From positions 682,001 to 746,000 of the forward strand of contig NZ_JAASQV010000002.1 in NCBI RefSeq assembly GCF_011761945.1: a stretch of 64,000 nt of DNA. The letters are read 5' to 3'. The notes beneath the pieces were generated by a model. That model had not been told where the DNA came from, did not search any database, and saw nothing but the letters and a program-made list of their open reading frames with translations. Shown here in pieces: positions 1-8,147 of the stretch; the stretch's first letter is position 1; each line of letters starts with the position of its first letter. The translations under genes and the position numbers were made by a program. The DNA is from Sphingomonas leidyi. GTDB lineage: Bacteria; Pseudomonadota; Alphaproteobacteria; Sphingomonadales; Sphingomonadaceae.

Positions 1-1275
1 CGCAACATGTCCGCCACTTCGGCGCGCATCGCCACCATCCCCGGGCGCAGCGTGATCGGCATCGAGCTGCCCAATGCGGCGCGCGAATCGGTCAACCTGC
101 ACGAACTGGTCGCCAGCCAGGCCTTCGAGGACCAGGGTGCGACGCTGCCGCTGGTGCTCGGCAAGAACATCGCGGGCGATCCGGTGATCGCCGACCTGGC
201 GCCGATGCCGCACCTGCTCGTCGCCGGCACCACCGGCTCGGGCAAGTCGGTGGGGCTCAACTGCATGATCCTCTCGCTGCTCTACCGGCTCACGCCCGAG
301 CAGTGCCGGATGATCATGATCGATCCCAAGATGCTCGAGCTGAGCATGTACAAGGACATCCCGCACCTGCTCGCCGACGTGGTGACCGAGCCGGCCAAGG
401 CGGTGCGCGCGCTCAAATGGGCGGTCGAGCAGATGGAGGACCGCTACCGGATGATGGCGCATGCCAATGTCCGCAGCCTCGCCTCGTTCAACGACAAGGT
501 GCGCCAGGCGAAGGCCAAGGGCCAGAAACTCGGCCGCAAGGTGCAGGTGGGCTACGACCCCGACACCGGCAAGCCGATCTACGAGGAAGAGGCGCTCGAC
601 CTCCAGCCGCTGCCGCAGATCGTGGTGATCGTCGACGAGCTGGCCGACCTGATGATGACCGCGGGCAAGGAAGTGGAGTTCCTGATCCAGCGGCTGGCGC
701 AGAAGGCGCGCGCGGCGGGCATCCACCTGATCATGGCGACGCAGCGCCCCTCGGTCGACGTCATCACCGGCGTGATCAAGGCGAACCTGCCGACCCGCCT
801 CTCCTTCTACGTCGCCAGCAAGATCGATTCGCGCACCATCCTGGGCGAGCAGGGCGCCGAGCAGCTGCTCGGCAAGGGCGACATGCTCTACATGCCCGGC
901 GGCAAGCAGATCGTCCGCGTCCACGGCCCCTTCGTCAGCGACGACGAGGTGCAGGCGGTGGCCGATCACTGGCGCACCCAGGGTACGCCCGAATATATCT
1001 CCGCCGTCACCGAGGAGCCCGAGGATGGCGGGTTCAGCCTCGACGGCGCGCCGGAGGGCGACGATTCGCCGGAGGACCAGCTCTATCGCCGCGCGATCCA
1101 GCTGGTGGCGGAGAGCCAGAAGGCCTCGACCTCGTGGCTGCAACGCCAGCTCCGCGTCGGCTACAACAGCGCCGCCCGGCTGATCGAGCGCATGGAGAAG
1201 GACGAGCTCGTCTCGCGCCCCGACCATGTCGGCCGGCGGGAAGTGCTGATGGATACCGACGGCCGACAGCTCTAG
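1..1275 (+). CDS. ftsK: DNA translocase FtsK, C-terminal part (5' truncated by window edge)
   Basis: C-terminal part of the septal DNA translocase FtsK, which moves chromosome termini through the closing septum and activates XerCD recombination. The frame is already open at base 1, so the membrane domain and the true start lie outside the window. Visible are the RecA-like motor (Walker A GTTGSGKS near residue 74-81 counted from the ATG at 7, Walker B in [12 protein letters not shown] near residue 207) and a C-terminal winged-helix gamma domain ([20 protein letters not shown]), the part that reads polar DNA motifs in this family. Stop is TAG; lolA follows 88 bp downstream on the same strand. 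Confidence 0.95.
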   Translation, partial: RNMSATSARIATIPGRSVIGIELPNAARESVNLHELVASQAFEDQGATLPLVLGKNIAGDPVIADLAPMPHLLVAGTTGSGKSVGLNCMILSLLYRLTPEQCRMIMIDPKMLELSMYKDIPHLLADVVTEPAKAVRALKWAVEQMEDRYRMMAHANVRSLASFNDKVRQAKAKGQKLGRKVQVGYDPDTGKPIYEEEALDLQPLPQIVVIVDELADLMMTAGKEVEFLIQRLAQKARAAGIHLIMATQRPSVDVITGVIKANLPTRLSFYVASKIDSRTILGEQGAEQLLGKGDMLYMPGGKQIVRVHGPFVSDDEVQAVADHWRTQGTPEYISAVTEEPEDGGFSLDGAPEGDDSPEDQLYRRAIQLVAESQKASTSWLQRQLRVGYNSAARLIERMEKDELVSRPDHVGRREVLMDTDGRQL

Positions 1276-1363
1276 GGGGATCGAATATCCCGCCTGGCGG
1301 GTTCAGGGGACATTCAAGCCCAAGCCTGCAGGCCATTCCGCCGCAATTTCGGAGAATCGACAC

Positions 1364-1978
1364 GTGTTTGCACGGCCCCTCGCCTTCAGCCTCGCCCTTG
1401 CAGCGCCGGCCCTGGTCTCGGCCGCACCTGCGCCGGCCGATACGCTCGCCCAGGTGCAGCAGCATCTCGAAGCCGTGAGCTCGATGACCGCCGGCTTCGC
1501 CCAGACCGACCGCAACGGCCGCACGCTCACCGGCACGATGACGCTGAAGCGCCCCGGCAAGATCCGCTTCCAGTATCAGAAGGGCGTGCCCCAGCTGATC
1601 GTCGCCGACGGGCGCAGCCTCTATTTCATCGACTATCAGGTGCGCCAGGTCGAGCGCTGGCCGATCGGCAACTCGCCGCTTGCCGTGCTGCTCAACCCCA
1701 AAAAGGACATCGCCAGGTTCGCCAAGGTGATCCCCACCGCGAGCGACCAGCTCGTCTCGGTGGAAGTGCATGATTCGGATCACCCCGAATATGGCCGGAT
1801 CACCCTGATCTTCCAGAAGAACGCCTCCGCGCCGGCCGGGCTGATGCTCCAGGGCTGGGTGGCACTCGATTCGCAGAACAACCGCACGACGATCCGCCTG
1901 TCGGACCAGGTGTTCAACACGAACGTGAGCGACGGAACGTTCCGCTGGAACGATCCCCGCCGCCAGGGCCCGCGCTGA
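1364..1978 (+). CDS. lolA: Outer-membrane lipoprotein carrier protein LolA family
   Basis: Periplasmic chaperone that in the LolA family takes lipoproteins from the LolCDE transporter to the outer membrane. The 204-residue protein has a signal peptide (about residues 1-25, ending SAAPAPA) and the LolA fold signature of an N-terminal helix (TLAQVQQHLEAVSSMTAGF) followed by FAQTD and GTMTLKRPGKIRFQY strands. Start is GTG at 1364, supported by GGAGA 9 bases upstream; no ATG gives the signal peptide. A GC-rich hairpin with a pyrimidine tail follows at 2126. No LolB is seen nearby, which is usual in alphaproteobacteria. Confidence 0.93.
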   Translation: MFARPLAFSLALAAPALVSAAPAPADTLAQVQQHLEAVSSMTAGFAQTDRNGRTLTGTMTLKRPGKIRFQYQKGVPQLIVADGRSLYFIDYQVRQVERWPIGNSPLAVLLNPKKDIARFAKVIPTASDQLVSVEVHDSDHPEYGRITLIFQKNASAPAGLMLQGWVALDSQNNRTTIRLSDQVFNTNVSDGTFRWNDPRRQGPR

Positions 1979-2001
1979 AGCTGAACATCGTTCATGCTGG
2001 C

Positions 2002-2028
2002 GACAGGTTGCCAAGCCTAGAACCTGTC
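2002..2028. repeat. 8-bp inverted repeat after lolA
   Basis: GACAGGTT (2002-2009) and AACCTGTC (2021-2028) form a perfect dyad with an 11-base spacer, 24 bp after the lolA stop. It could be a weak first terminator or an operator; only two T residues follow. The rest of the 336-bp gap to xth holds the stronger hairpin at 2126 and no convincing gene. Confidence 0.45.
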
Positions 2029-2125
2029 TTGCGGATGTGAGGGCGTACCCGGGATTTTCCCCCTGTTGCTCGGGATCTTCACTTCCCGCCTGCGTGACGA
2101 ACGCTAGGTCGGCCCTCGCTCCATT

Positions 2126-2152
2126 GCCCCCGGAGCGGGGGCCTTTCCTTTC
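2126..2152 (+). terminator. Rho-independent-like terminator after lolA
   Basis: GCCCCCG (2126-2132) pairs perfectly with CGGGGGC (2136-2142) around a 3-base loop and is followed by the pyrimidine-rich CTTTCCTTTCC. It lies about 150 bp after lolA and 160 bp before xth, so it separates the two transcription units. Confidence 0.6.
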
Positions 2153-2314
2153 CTGCTTCGGGCCTCGGCGGCCTTTCCGCCGATGCTGCGCATCGCCGGA
2201 ACGCTGGGCTGCTCCGCCCGCTCCCCGCCCGGCCTCCCATAATATGCCGGCGCTGGAAGGCCGGGTGGGGGAGCGGACTGGTGCGGAGGCGAAACACCTC
2301 CTAAATCCCGCCCG

Positions 2315-3097
2315 ATGAAGATCGCTTCCTGGAACATCAACTCCGTCCGCTTCCGCATCGAGATCGTCGAGCAGTTCCTGCGCGAGGAGGCACCCGACAT
2401 CCTCTGCCTCCAGGAAACCAAGGTGATCGACGGGGACTTCCCCGAGGGGCCGTTCCGCGCCCTGGGCTATGGCCATGTCATCAAGCATGGCCAGCGCATG
2501 CACCACGGCGTGGCGATCATTGCCAGGGTGCCGGTGGTGGAGGACGACCGGTTCGACTGGCAGGCCAATGGCGAGGCGCGCCATGTCGGCGTGCGCCTGC
2601 CGAACGGGGTGCGGCTCGAGAATGTCTATGTGCCCGCCGGCGGCGACGTGCCCGATCGCGAGGTGAACCCGAAATTCGGCCAGAAGCTCGATTTCCTCGA
2701 ACGCATGATCGCCTGGTCCGAGGGGCTGGGCGTGCCCTCGATCCTGACCGGCGATTTCAACGTCGCGCCGCTGGAAAGCGACGTGTGGAGCCACAAGCAG
2801 CTCCTCGACGTGGTCAGCCATACGCCGATCGAAGTGGAGACCCTTGGCCGGCTGCAGGCGGCGAACGACTGGGTCGATCTCGGCCGCCATTTCATCCCCG
2901 CGCCGGCGCGCTACTATAGCTGGTGGAGCTACCGGGCGAAGGACTGGGCGGCGTCGGACCGCGGCCGCCGCCTCGATCACATGTGGGCGAGCCGCGACGT
3001 CGCCGCAAAGGCCGTGTCGCACAAGGTATGCGAGCCCTGTCGCTCCTGGCTCAAGCCCTCCGACCATGTGCCCATCGTGACCGAGTTCGACTTTTGA
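2315..3097 (+). CDS. xth: Exodeoxyribonuclease III (AP endonuclease)
   Basis: Exonuclease III-type AP endonuclease that cleaves DNA at abasic sites in base excision repair. The 260-residue protein shows the full EEP-fold set: KIASWNINSVR at the N-terminus, the metal-binding Glu in LQETKV, the catalytic TGDFNVAP block, and the C-terminal SDHVPI with the active-site Asp-His. A small dyad GGAGG/CCTCC (2285-2301) lies just before the ATG, and no ordinary Shine-Dalgarno sequence is evident. Its TGA overlaps the TTG start of ribA by 3 bases, so the two genes are probably translationally coupled. Confidence 0.95.
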   Translation: MKIASWNINSVRFRIEIVEQFLREEAPDILCLQETKVIDGDFPEGPFRALGYGHVIKHGQRMHHGVAIIARVPVVEDDRFDWQANGEARHVGVRLPNGVRLENVYVPAGGDVPDREVNPKFGQKLDFLERMIAWSEGLGVPSILTGDFNVAPLESDVWSHKQLLDVVSHTPIEVETLGRLQAANDWVDLGRHFIPAPARYYSWWSYRAKDWAASDRGRRLDHMWASRDVAAKAVSHKVCEPCRSWLKPSDHVPIVTEFDF

Positions 3098-4137
3098 GCG
3101 CGCACGCAGCCGCCCGCGCCGTCGATGCGCTGCGCCGGGGCTGGCCCGTGGCGATCGGTGGCCTTGCGTTGCTCGCGGTGGAAACTGCCGATGCGCGCCG
3201 CCTCGCGGCATTCGACGAGGGCGGCCAGGCCGACCTGCTGCTCTCCGCCGGACGTGCGGCAACGCTGAAGCTCGCCAACCAGCGCGACGCGGCGACCCCG
3301 GATGCGCCGGTGCTGGTCCAACGCGCGCCCTGGCTCGACTTCGACATGGCGACTGCGCTCGCCGATCCGCAGTTCGATCTCGCCACGCCCCTGAAGGGCC
3401 CCTTCCGCGCGATTCCGCTGGCGGAGCCTGCGCTGGCCGCCGCAGCGCTGCGGCTGGCGCGCGTCGCTGGGCTGCTGCCGGCCTTTTTCGTGCGCCCGGC
3501 GGCCGGCGAGGAAGCGATCGCTCCCGCGGACATCGATGCGCATGAAGATGCCGACCGCCTCCGCATCGTCGCCCGCGCGCGGCTGCCGGTTGCCGATGCC
3601 GAGGATAGCGAGATCGTCGCCTTCCGCACCGACGAGATGCCCGGCGAGCATGTCGCGCTGCTGATCGGGGAACCGAACGGCCAGCCGCCGCTCGTCCGCT
3701 TGCACAGCGAATGCCTGACCGGGGACGTGCTGGGCAGCCTGAAATGCGATTGCGGGCCGCAGCTCCAGGCAGCGATCCGCGAGATCCGGCAGAGCGGCTG
3801 GGGCATATTGCTCTATCTGCGCCAGGAGGGGCGCGGGATCGGGCTGATCAACAAGCTGCGCGCCTATGCGCTGCAGGACCAGGGTTTCGACACGGTCGAT
3901 GCCAATATGCGGCTGGGCTTCGCGATCGACGCACGCAACTTCGCCACCGCGGCGAAGATGCTGTCGCTGCTCGGCCAGCACCAGGTACGGCTGCTGACCA
4001 ACAATCCCGACAAGGTGGCGGCGCTGGAAGCAGCGGGAATCCGGGTGGCCGAGCGCGTGCCGCACTTCCTGCCGCCCAATCCGCACAATGCGCGCTATCT
4101 CGCCACCAAGCGCGACCGGACGGGGCACCAGTTCTGA
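3094..4137 (+). CDS. ribA: GTP cyclohydrolase II with degenerate N-terminal RibB-like domain
   Basis: First enzyme of riboflavin synthesis: GTP to 2,5-diamino-6-ribosylamino-pyrimidinone 5'-phosphate. The C-terminal half (about residues 145-347) is a complete RibA domain with zinc cysteines in HSECLTGDVLGSLKCDCG (C207, C218, C220), the catalytic QEGRGIGL loop and LLTNNPDKV. The first about 140 residues start AVDALRRGWPVAI, like the opening of DHBP synthase (RibB), but the acidic DDEDREN catalytic stretch of RibB is missing, so this half is probably inactive. The TTG start at 3094 overlaps the xth stop (TTGA). The 3' end touches the frameshifted exonuclease gene (CTGA junction). Confidence 0.93.
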   Translation: MSAHAAARAVDALRRGWPVAIGGLALLAVETADARRLAAFDEGGQADLLLSAGRAATLKLANQRDAATPDAPVLVQRAPWLDFDMATALADPQFDLATPLKGPFRAIPLAEPALAAAALRLARVAGLLPAFFVRPAAGEEAIAPADIDAHEDADRLRIVARARLPVADAEDSEIVAFRTDEMPGEHVALLIGEPNGQPPLVRLHSECLTGDVLGSLKCDCGPQLQAAIREIRQSGWGILLYLRQEGRGIGLINKLRAYALQDQGFDTVDANMRLGFAIDARNFATAAKMLSLLGQHQVRLLTNNPDKVAALEAAGIRVAERVPHFLPPNPHNARYLATKRDRTGHQF

Positions 4138-4572
4138 GGTATTTCCTCGATACCGAATTCAACGGCTTCGGCGGGCCGCTGATCTCGCTGGCGCTGGCGC
4201 CCGAGGATGGCAGCACGCCTTTCTACGAAGCGCTGCCCTGCCCCGATCCGACGCCCTGGGTGGCCGAGCATATCCTGCCGGTACTCGATACGGCGCCGAT
4301 ATCGCGGGCGGCAATGGGGCAGGCCTTCGCCGCCTATCTGGGCGGCGATCCCGATCCGCTGCTCGTCGCCGACTGGCCGGAGGACATCGCCCATGCCGCG
4401 CAGCTGCTTCGCGGCGCCAGGCCGTCGCCATCCGATCGACCGCATCCGCTTCGAGCTGTGCGACGCCTTCGGCTTCGACAGCGCGGCATCGAGCAGCCGG
4501 CCGCACAATGCGCTGGCCGACGCCATTGCGTTGCGGGACTATCTGCTCGCCCGGGGAGCCCGGGACTTCTAG
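4134..4572 (+). pseudogene. 3'-5' exonuclease-like gene with a frameshift
   Basis: The first frame begins RYFLDTEFNGFGG, the DEDD-type exonuclease signature (DTEF), and runs through VADWPEDIAHAAQLLRG. The second half, DRIRFELCDAFGFDS and RPHNALADAIALRDYL (the HNAL..D exonuclease III motif), lies in the +1 frame. Joining the frames after GGC at 4413-4415 and skipping one base (4416) gives a continuous 145-residue product reading LLRG-PGRRHPIDRIRFEL, so a single inserted base near 4416 in a G/C-rich run explains it. The start would be CTG at 4134 overlapping the ribA stop. It may be a real pseudogene, a slippage site or a base-call error. Confidence 0.75.
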
Positions 4573-4610
4573 CGCGGGGCGCAGCGGAAAGGGCGCGGGA
4601 CCCTTGCCGC

Positions 4611-5273
4611 TCAGCCCAGGAGGCGCGCCACCTCGTCGAAATCGTGCGCGATCCGCTTCACGCCCAGCGCGCGGAGCCGCTCGGCATGGTCGGGTCCGCA
4701 GTGCGAGCCCGCACACAGGCCGATGACGTCGGCGCCCGAGGCGACCGCGCCCGTAACGCCGACCGGCGAGTCCTCCAGGATCACGCAGCGCTGGATCGGC
4801 ACGCCGAGCGCGGCGGCGGCGTGGAGATAGAGATCGGGCGCCGGCTTGCCGCGGGCGACATGCTCATGGCCGCTATAGATATGGTCGCCGAACGCGGCAC
4901 GGATGCCGAGATGCGCGAGGTGCCGGCTTATCCACCGGGTCGAGCTCGACGATGCGATCGCGCGGGGCAACCCGGCGGGCAGCGCCTCGACGAAACGAAT
5001 CGCACCCGCGACGGCGGGCAGGCCCTCCGCCAGCACGCGCGCGTCCTCCTCGGAACGGGCCGTGTGGAAATCCTCGGGGATCGCGCGCCCGATCCAGCGC
5101 TCGATCGCGCCGAGGAAATCCGTGCCCGACAGCCCCATGAAGTTGGCCATCGAATCCTCGGGCGTGGTCGGATGGCCGATGCTGGTCAGATAGGCCGCGA
5201 CCTGCCGGTTGCCGGCCGCTTCGCTCTCGAGCAGCACACCGTCGAAATCGAACAATATGGCATCATAGTTCAT
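4611..5273 (-). CDS. HAD-superfamily phosphatase (beta-phosphoglucomutase/phosphoglycolate phosphatase-like)
   Basis: 220-residue HAD hydrolase. Motif I is FDFDGVLLES at residues 7-16 (nucleophile and acid/base Asp), motif II the Ser run in AIASSSSTRWI, and motifs III and IV are K in RGKPAPDLYL and the acidic EDSPVGVTGAVASGA. The helical cap between motifs I and II (residues about 17-85) is the type C1 cap of the phosphoglycolate phosphatase/beta-phosphoglucomutase group. The natural substrate cannot be told from sequence. Its ATG overlaps the yggS stop by 4 bp (ATGA), so the two are co-transcribed. Confidence 0.88.
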   Translation of the reverse strand: MNYDAILFDFDGVLLESEAAGNRQVAAYLTSIGHPTTPEDSMANFMGLSGTDFLGAIERWIGRAIPEDFHTARSEEDARVLAEGLPAVAGAIRFVEALPAGLPRAIASSSSTRWISRHLAHLGIRAAFGDHIYSGHEHVARGKPAPDLYLHAAAALGVPIQRCVILEDSPVGVTGAVASGADVIGLCAGSHCGPDHAERLRALGVKRIAHDFDEVARLLG

Positions 5274-5938
5274 GCGCGCGCTCCGAACAGGGCAGTGCCG
5301 ACGCGGACATGCGTCGCGCCGATCGTCACTGCCGTCTCGAAATCGCCCGACATGCCCATGGAGAGCCCGCCAAGGCCGTGATCGCGGGCGATGCTGGCGA
5401 GCAGGGCGAAATAGGGGGCGGGCTCGAGATCGAAGGGCGGCACGCACATCAGACCCTGGACGGGCAGATCGGCGGCGCGCGCCTCGCCGAGCAGGGCCGG
5501 CAGATCGGCCACGGCACAGCCGCCCTTCTGCGCCTCGTCGCCGATATTGACCTGCAGGAAGCAGGCGGGACGCTTGCCGGCCTTGTCCATCGCCCTGGCC
5601 AGCGCATGCACCAGCGAGGGGCGGTCGACCGAGTGGATCGCATCGAACAGGGCGATGGCGTCCTCGGCCTTGTTCGACTGGAGCTGGCCGACCAGGTGGA
5701 GTGCCACGCCCGGCGCCGCCTCGCGCAATGCCGGCCATTTGCCCTCGGCCTCCTGCACGCGATTCTCGCCGAACGCGCGCTGGCCGGCGCGGAGGAGCGG
5801 GCCGATCGCATCGGCATCGTGCGTCTTGGAGATGGCGATCAGCGTGACCGCGTCGGCTTCGCGCCCGGCGATCCTGGCGGCGCGCGCGATTCGGGCGCGC
5901 ACATCGGCAAGGCGCTGGCTGGCTTCGTCTATCGGCAT
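5270..5938 (-). CDS. YggS/PROSC family pyridoxal-phosphate homeostasis protein
   Basis: 222-residue PLP-binding protein of the YggS (PLPBP) family, a single TIM-barrel protein that holds and buffers pyridoxal 5'-phosphate and has no known catalytic activity. The PLP lysine is K38 in LIAISKTHDAD; further family blocks are FGENRVQEAEGKWPAL, HLVGQLQSNKAEDA, SVDRP, CFLQVNIGDEAQKGG, GLMCVPP and LSMGMSGDFETAVTIGATHVRVGTALFG (given in parts). The start MPIDEAS at 5938 was chosen over upstream in-frame ATGs because the family begins here. It diverges from the gene at 5961 with only 22 bp between starts. Confidence 0.92.
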   Translation of the reverse strand: MPIDEASQRLADVRARIARAARIAGREADAVTLIAISKTHDADAIGPLLRAGQRAFGENRVQEAEGKWPALREAAPGVALHLVGQLQSNKAEDAIALFDAIHSVDRPSLVHALARAMDKAGKRPACFLQVNIGDEAQKGGCAVADLPALLGEARAADLPVQGLMCVPPFDLEPAPYFALLASIARDHGLGGLSMGMSGDFETAVTIGATHVRVGTALFGARA

Positions 5939-5960
5939 GGCTCGCGCTATAGGCAGGGCG

Positions 5961-6488
5961 ATGCGCCGCCGCCACCCCCTCCCGCGCCTCTGGCTGATGA
6001 CCGACGAACGCATGGGCGATGCCCTGTGGGATGCGCTGGAGCGGCTGCCGCGCGGCGGCGGGGTGGTGTTCCGGCACTATGGGCTGGCACCGGCCGAGCG
6101 CCGGGCGCTGTTCGCGAAGGTGCTGAAGGTGGCGCGCCGGCGGCGATTGGTGCTGATCCGCGCCGGTGCGCAGTCGATGCGCGGCGAATCGGGCGCGCAT
6201 GGCGCATATGGGCCGGGCCTGCGCACCGCGCCGGCACATAGTCGCCGCGAGGCGATCGCCGCGCTACGGGCGGGCGCCCACGCCCTGTTCGTCTCGCCTG
6301 CCTTCCCCACCCGCTCCCATCCAGGCGCGCGGGCGCTGGGGCGGGTGCGCTTCGGCCAGTTGGTACAGGGGCTCGGCGTGCCGGTGATCGCATTGGGCGG
6401 GATGGACCCGCGCATGGCGGCAAGCCTCAGGCCGTTCGGGACATATGGCTGGGCGGCGATCGATGCCTGGACCGGGGCGAAGGGCTAG
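5961..6488 (+). CDS. Thiamine phosphate synthase (ThiE/TenI)-like protein
   Basis: 175-residue alpha/beta-barrel protein of the thiamine phosphate synthase/TenI superfamily. Visible are LWLMTDERMGD at the start, GGGVVFRHYGL, the central AHGAYGPGLRTAPAHSRREA and the family's phosphate-binding strands ALFVSPAFPTRSHPGARALG and VIALGGMD. ThiE proper needs conserved Lys and Asp residues in the pyrimidine pocket that are not obvious here, so it may be a TenI-like homologue rather than the true synthase. No other thi gene is nearby. Confidence 0.75.
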   Translation: MRRRHPLPRLWLMTDERMGDALWDALERLPRGGGVVFRHYGLAPAERRALFAKVLKVARRRRLVLIRAGAQSMRGESGAHGAYGPGLRTAPAHSRREAIAALRAGAHALFVSPAFPTRSHPGARALGRVRFGQLVQGLGVPVIALGGMDPRMAASLRPFGTYGWAAIDAWTGAKG

Positions 6489-6495
6489 GTTGCAG

Positions 6496-6510
6496 CCCGT
6501 GCAAGCGGGG
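6496..6510. repeat. Short GC palindrome, divergent copy of a dispersed element
   Basis: CCCG-TGCAAG-CGGG followed by GATCC resembles the 'CCCCGCGCAGGCGGGGA' palindromes common between genes of sphingomonads; a better copy lies at 52451. The 182-bp gap 6489-6670 between two convergent genes holds nothing else that I recognise. Confidence 0.35.
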
Positions 6511-6670
6511 ATCCAGGGCCAGGAGGTCGGTTGCGAAGCGCGCCTTGCCGTCTCCGGCAACCTCTTGCCCGGTGCCATCCCGGACCTTGGCCATGGCCGG
6601 GACAATGCAGCGCGCCCGGAATGGCGGAAACGTCGGTCGAGGTCAGATGCCGGGAGGAGCGGACGCGCCG

Positions 6671-7411
6671 TCAGAAGCGGAAAGCGGTGCCCACATAGAC
6701 GGCCTGGCTGTCGCGCCGGCTCTCGTTGAGCTTGGGCAGGCGATCTTCCTCGCTGCGATAGCGCACGCCAGCGGTCACATCCAGGTTGCGAGTCAGCGAA
6801 TAGCTGCCGCCGAGATCGATGGAATAGCTCGGCTTGTCGCCGATCAGCACCGGCGTATTGGCCAGCGGACGATCCGCCGAGGCACTCAGGCGGCCGCTCA
6901 GGCGCTTGCCGGTATAGCTGACGCCGATATCGGCGCGCTCACGGCTGCCGGGCTGGTCGACCAGCTCGACGCGCGTGACGTCGCCCGAGACGGCCAGGCG
7001 CTTCCAGCCGACCGAGACGCCGAGATTGTACGATATCGGCGCCAGATTGACCGGAGCCGCTGCCGCGACGGCAACGTCATGCGCCACGTCGCGACTGCGC
7101 ACCGCGCGGCTCGAGCTGGCGCGAACCGCGACCGTGACGCCGCGGCTGCTACCGCGCGCTTCGGCCGGGGTGAATCGGAAGCTGCCCTCGGGCAGGCCCG
7201 AACGGGCAAGCACCGCTGCAAGCTTGGGATCGGCGGCCGCGGGCGTGAAAATGCCGATGCCGCCTCGGGCCGGCACGGCGGCGCGCTTGGCAGGGGCGAC
7301 ACGATCGACCCTGCTGGTCTGCGCCTGAATCGCCGGCGCGAGCAGGAGCCCGGCAGCGCAGAGCGCCCCCAGTGCAATTCCCGTCCTCGTCCGTCCGACT
7401 CGCATCGTCAT
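6671..7411 (-). CDS. Predicted exported beta-barrel-like outer-membrane protein, unknown function
   Basis: 246-residue protein with a clear signal peptide (hydrophobic GIALGALCAAGLLLAPAIQA, cleavage after AQA). The mature N-terminal 75 residues are Ala/Arg-rich. The rest alternates polar and hydrophobic residues in strand-sized units (NLGVSVGWKRLAVSGDVTRV, RADIGVSYTGKRLSGRLSAS, SYSIDLGGSYSLTRNLDVTA, AVYVGTAFRF) and ends in Phe, the outer-membrane beta-barrel insertion signal. I do not recognise a named family. The divergent upstream region carries a striking double palindrome (7444-7465). Confidence 0.65.
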   Translation of the reverse strand: MTMRVGRTRTGIALGALCAAGLLLAPAIQAQTSRVDRVAPAKRAAVPARGGIGIFTPAAADPKLAAVLARSGLPEGSFRFTPAEARGSSRGVTVAVRASSSRAVRSRDVAHDVAVAAAAPVNLAPISYNLGVSVGWKRLAVSGDVTRVELVDQPGSRERADIGVSYTGKRLSGRLSASADRPLANTPVLIGDKPSYSIDLGGSYSLTRNLDVTAGVRYRSEEDRLPKLNESRRDSQAVYVGTAFRF

Positions 7412-7443
7412 GAATCCCTAGATGATGTCGCCTACCATGATTC

Positions 7444-7465
7444 GGAACCATGGTTCCACCGGTGG
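7444..7465. promoter_or_regulatory. Two overlapping perfect palindromes, candidate operator
   Basis: GGAACCATGGTTCC (7444-7457) is a perfect 14-bp palindrome and overlaps CCACCGGTGG (7456-7465), a perfect 10-bp palindrome. They sit in the 221-bp divergent gap between the outer-membrane-like gene (start 7411) and the DUF3576 lipoprotein gene (start 7633), 33 bp before the former. The position fits a repressor or activator site for the leftward gene; the regulator is unknown. Confidence 0.4.
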
Positions 7466-7632
7466 CACAAATTTCGTGACGGTGTTGCACCAGACCCACA
7501 GAATCTGCTTGCGATCCCTTTAACCAGCAGTGTTTCAAACGTGCGAATCGGAGCATGGCTTCCCGCCTTGCTCCCGCCACATGCGCCACTATAGATGCTC
7601 ACCGACTTTTCTCGCCTGCTAGGAATGTGACG

Positions 7633-8070
7633 ATGAACCGCCTGTTGCGCACCGCGATCCTGGGGTCGCTCGCTCTCTCGATCACCGCGTGCGGCGGTCA
7701 CACCAAGCGTCCCGAGGCGGATCTCGCGGCCTCGAAGGTGACGACGATCGGCGTCAACTCCTATCTGTGGCGCGCCAGCCTCGACACGCTGAGCTTCATG
7801 CCGCTGCTCCAGACGGATTCGAACGGCGGCGTGATCGTGACCGACTGGTACGTGAACCCGAACGTGCAGACCGAGCGGATGAAGGTGACGGTGACGATCC
7901 TCGACCAGGATCTGCGCGCCGATGCGCTGCGCGTCGCCGCGCTGCGCGAAGTGAACCGGGGCGGCGCCTGGGTCGCCGCGCCGGTCCAGGCCGCGACGGT
8001 GCAGAAGCTCGAGGACATCATCCTCACCCGCGCCCGCGATCTGCGCCGCGCCGCCGTGGCCACCAACTGA
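7633..8070 (+). CDS. DUF3576 domain lipoprotein
   Basis: 145-residue lipoprotein: signal sequence with lipobox SITAC, lipidated Cys at position 20. The body matches the alphaproteobacterial DUF3576 pattern: IGVNSYLWRASLDTLSFMPL, then a secretion-stable beta region VIVTDWYVNPNVQTERMKVT, and a C-terminal helix LEDIILTRARDLRRA. Function is unknown in the family, but it sits immediately before leuS-lptE-holA, an arrangement conserved in this class and consistent with an envelope role beside LptE. The ATG at 7633 was chosen because it begins the signal peptide. Confidence 0.85.
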   Translation: MNRLLRTAILGSLALSITACGGHTKRPEADLAASKVTTIGVNSYLWRASLDTLSFMPLLQTDSNGGVIVTDWYVNPNVQTERMKVTVTILDQDLRADALRVAALREVNRGGAWVAAPVQAATVQKLEDIILTRARDLRRAAVATN

Positions 8071-8147
8071 TCCCCTAGTGACGGTTCCAGCCTGCTCTCC
8101 CGTCCGGCGAAGCAGGCCGGCACCGCGAGAAGACAGCAGGAACTGAT

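Noticed and set aside
2037..2318. Possible 93-residue protein between lolA and xth
   Set aside because: Contains the hairpin at 2126, has Pro/Arg-rich composition and no ribosome site.
1034..3262. Long minus-strand frame across ftsK end, lolA and xth
   Set aside because: Crosses three well-supported genes; no recognisable domain.
8084..8123. Hairpin CCTGCT...AGCAGG before leuS
   Set aside because: Six-base stem with a long loop and no T-tract or leader peptide; too weak for a T-box or attenuator claim.
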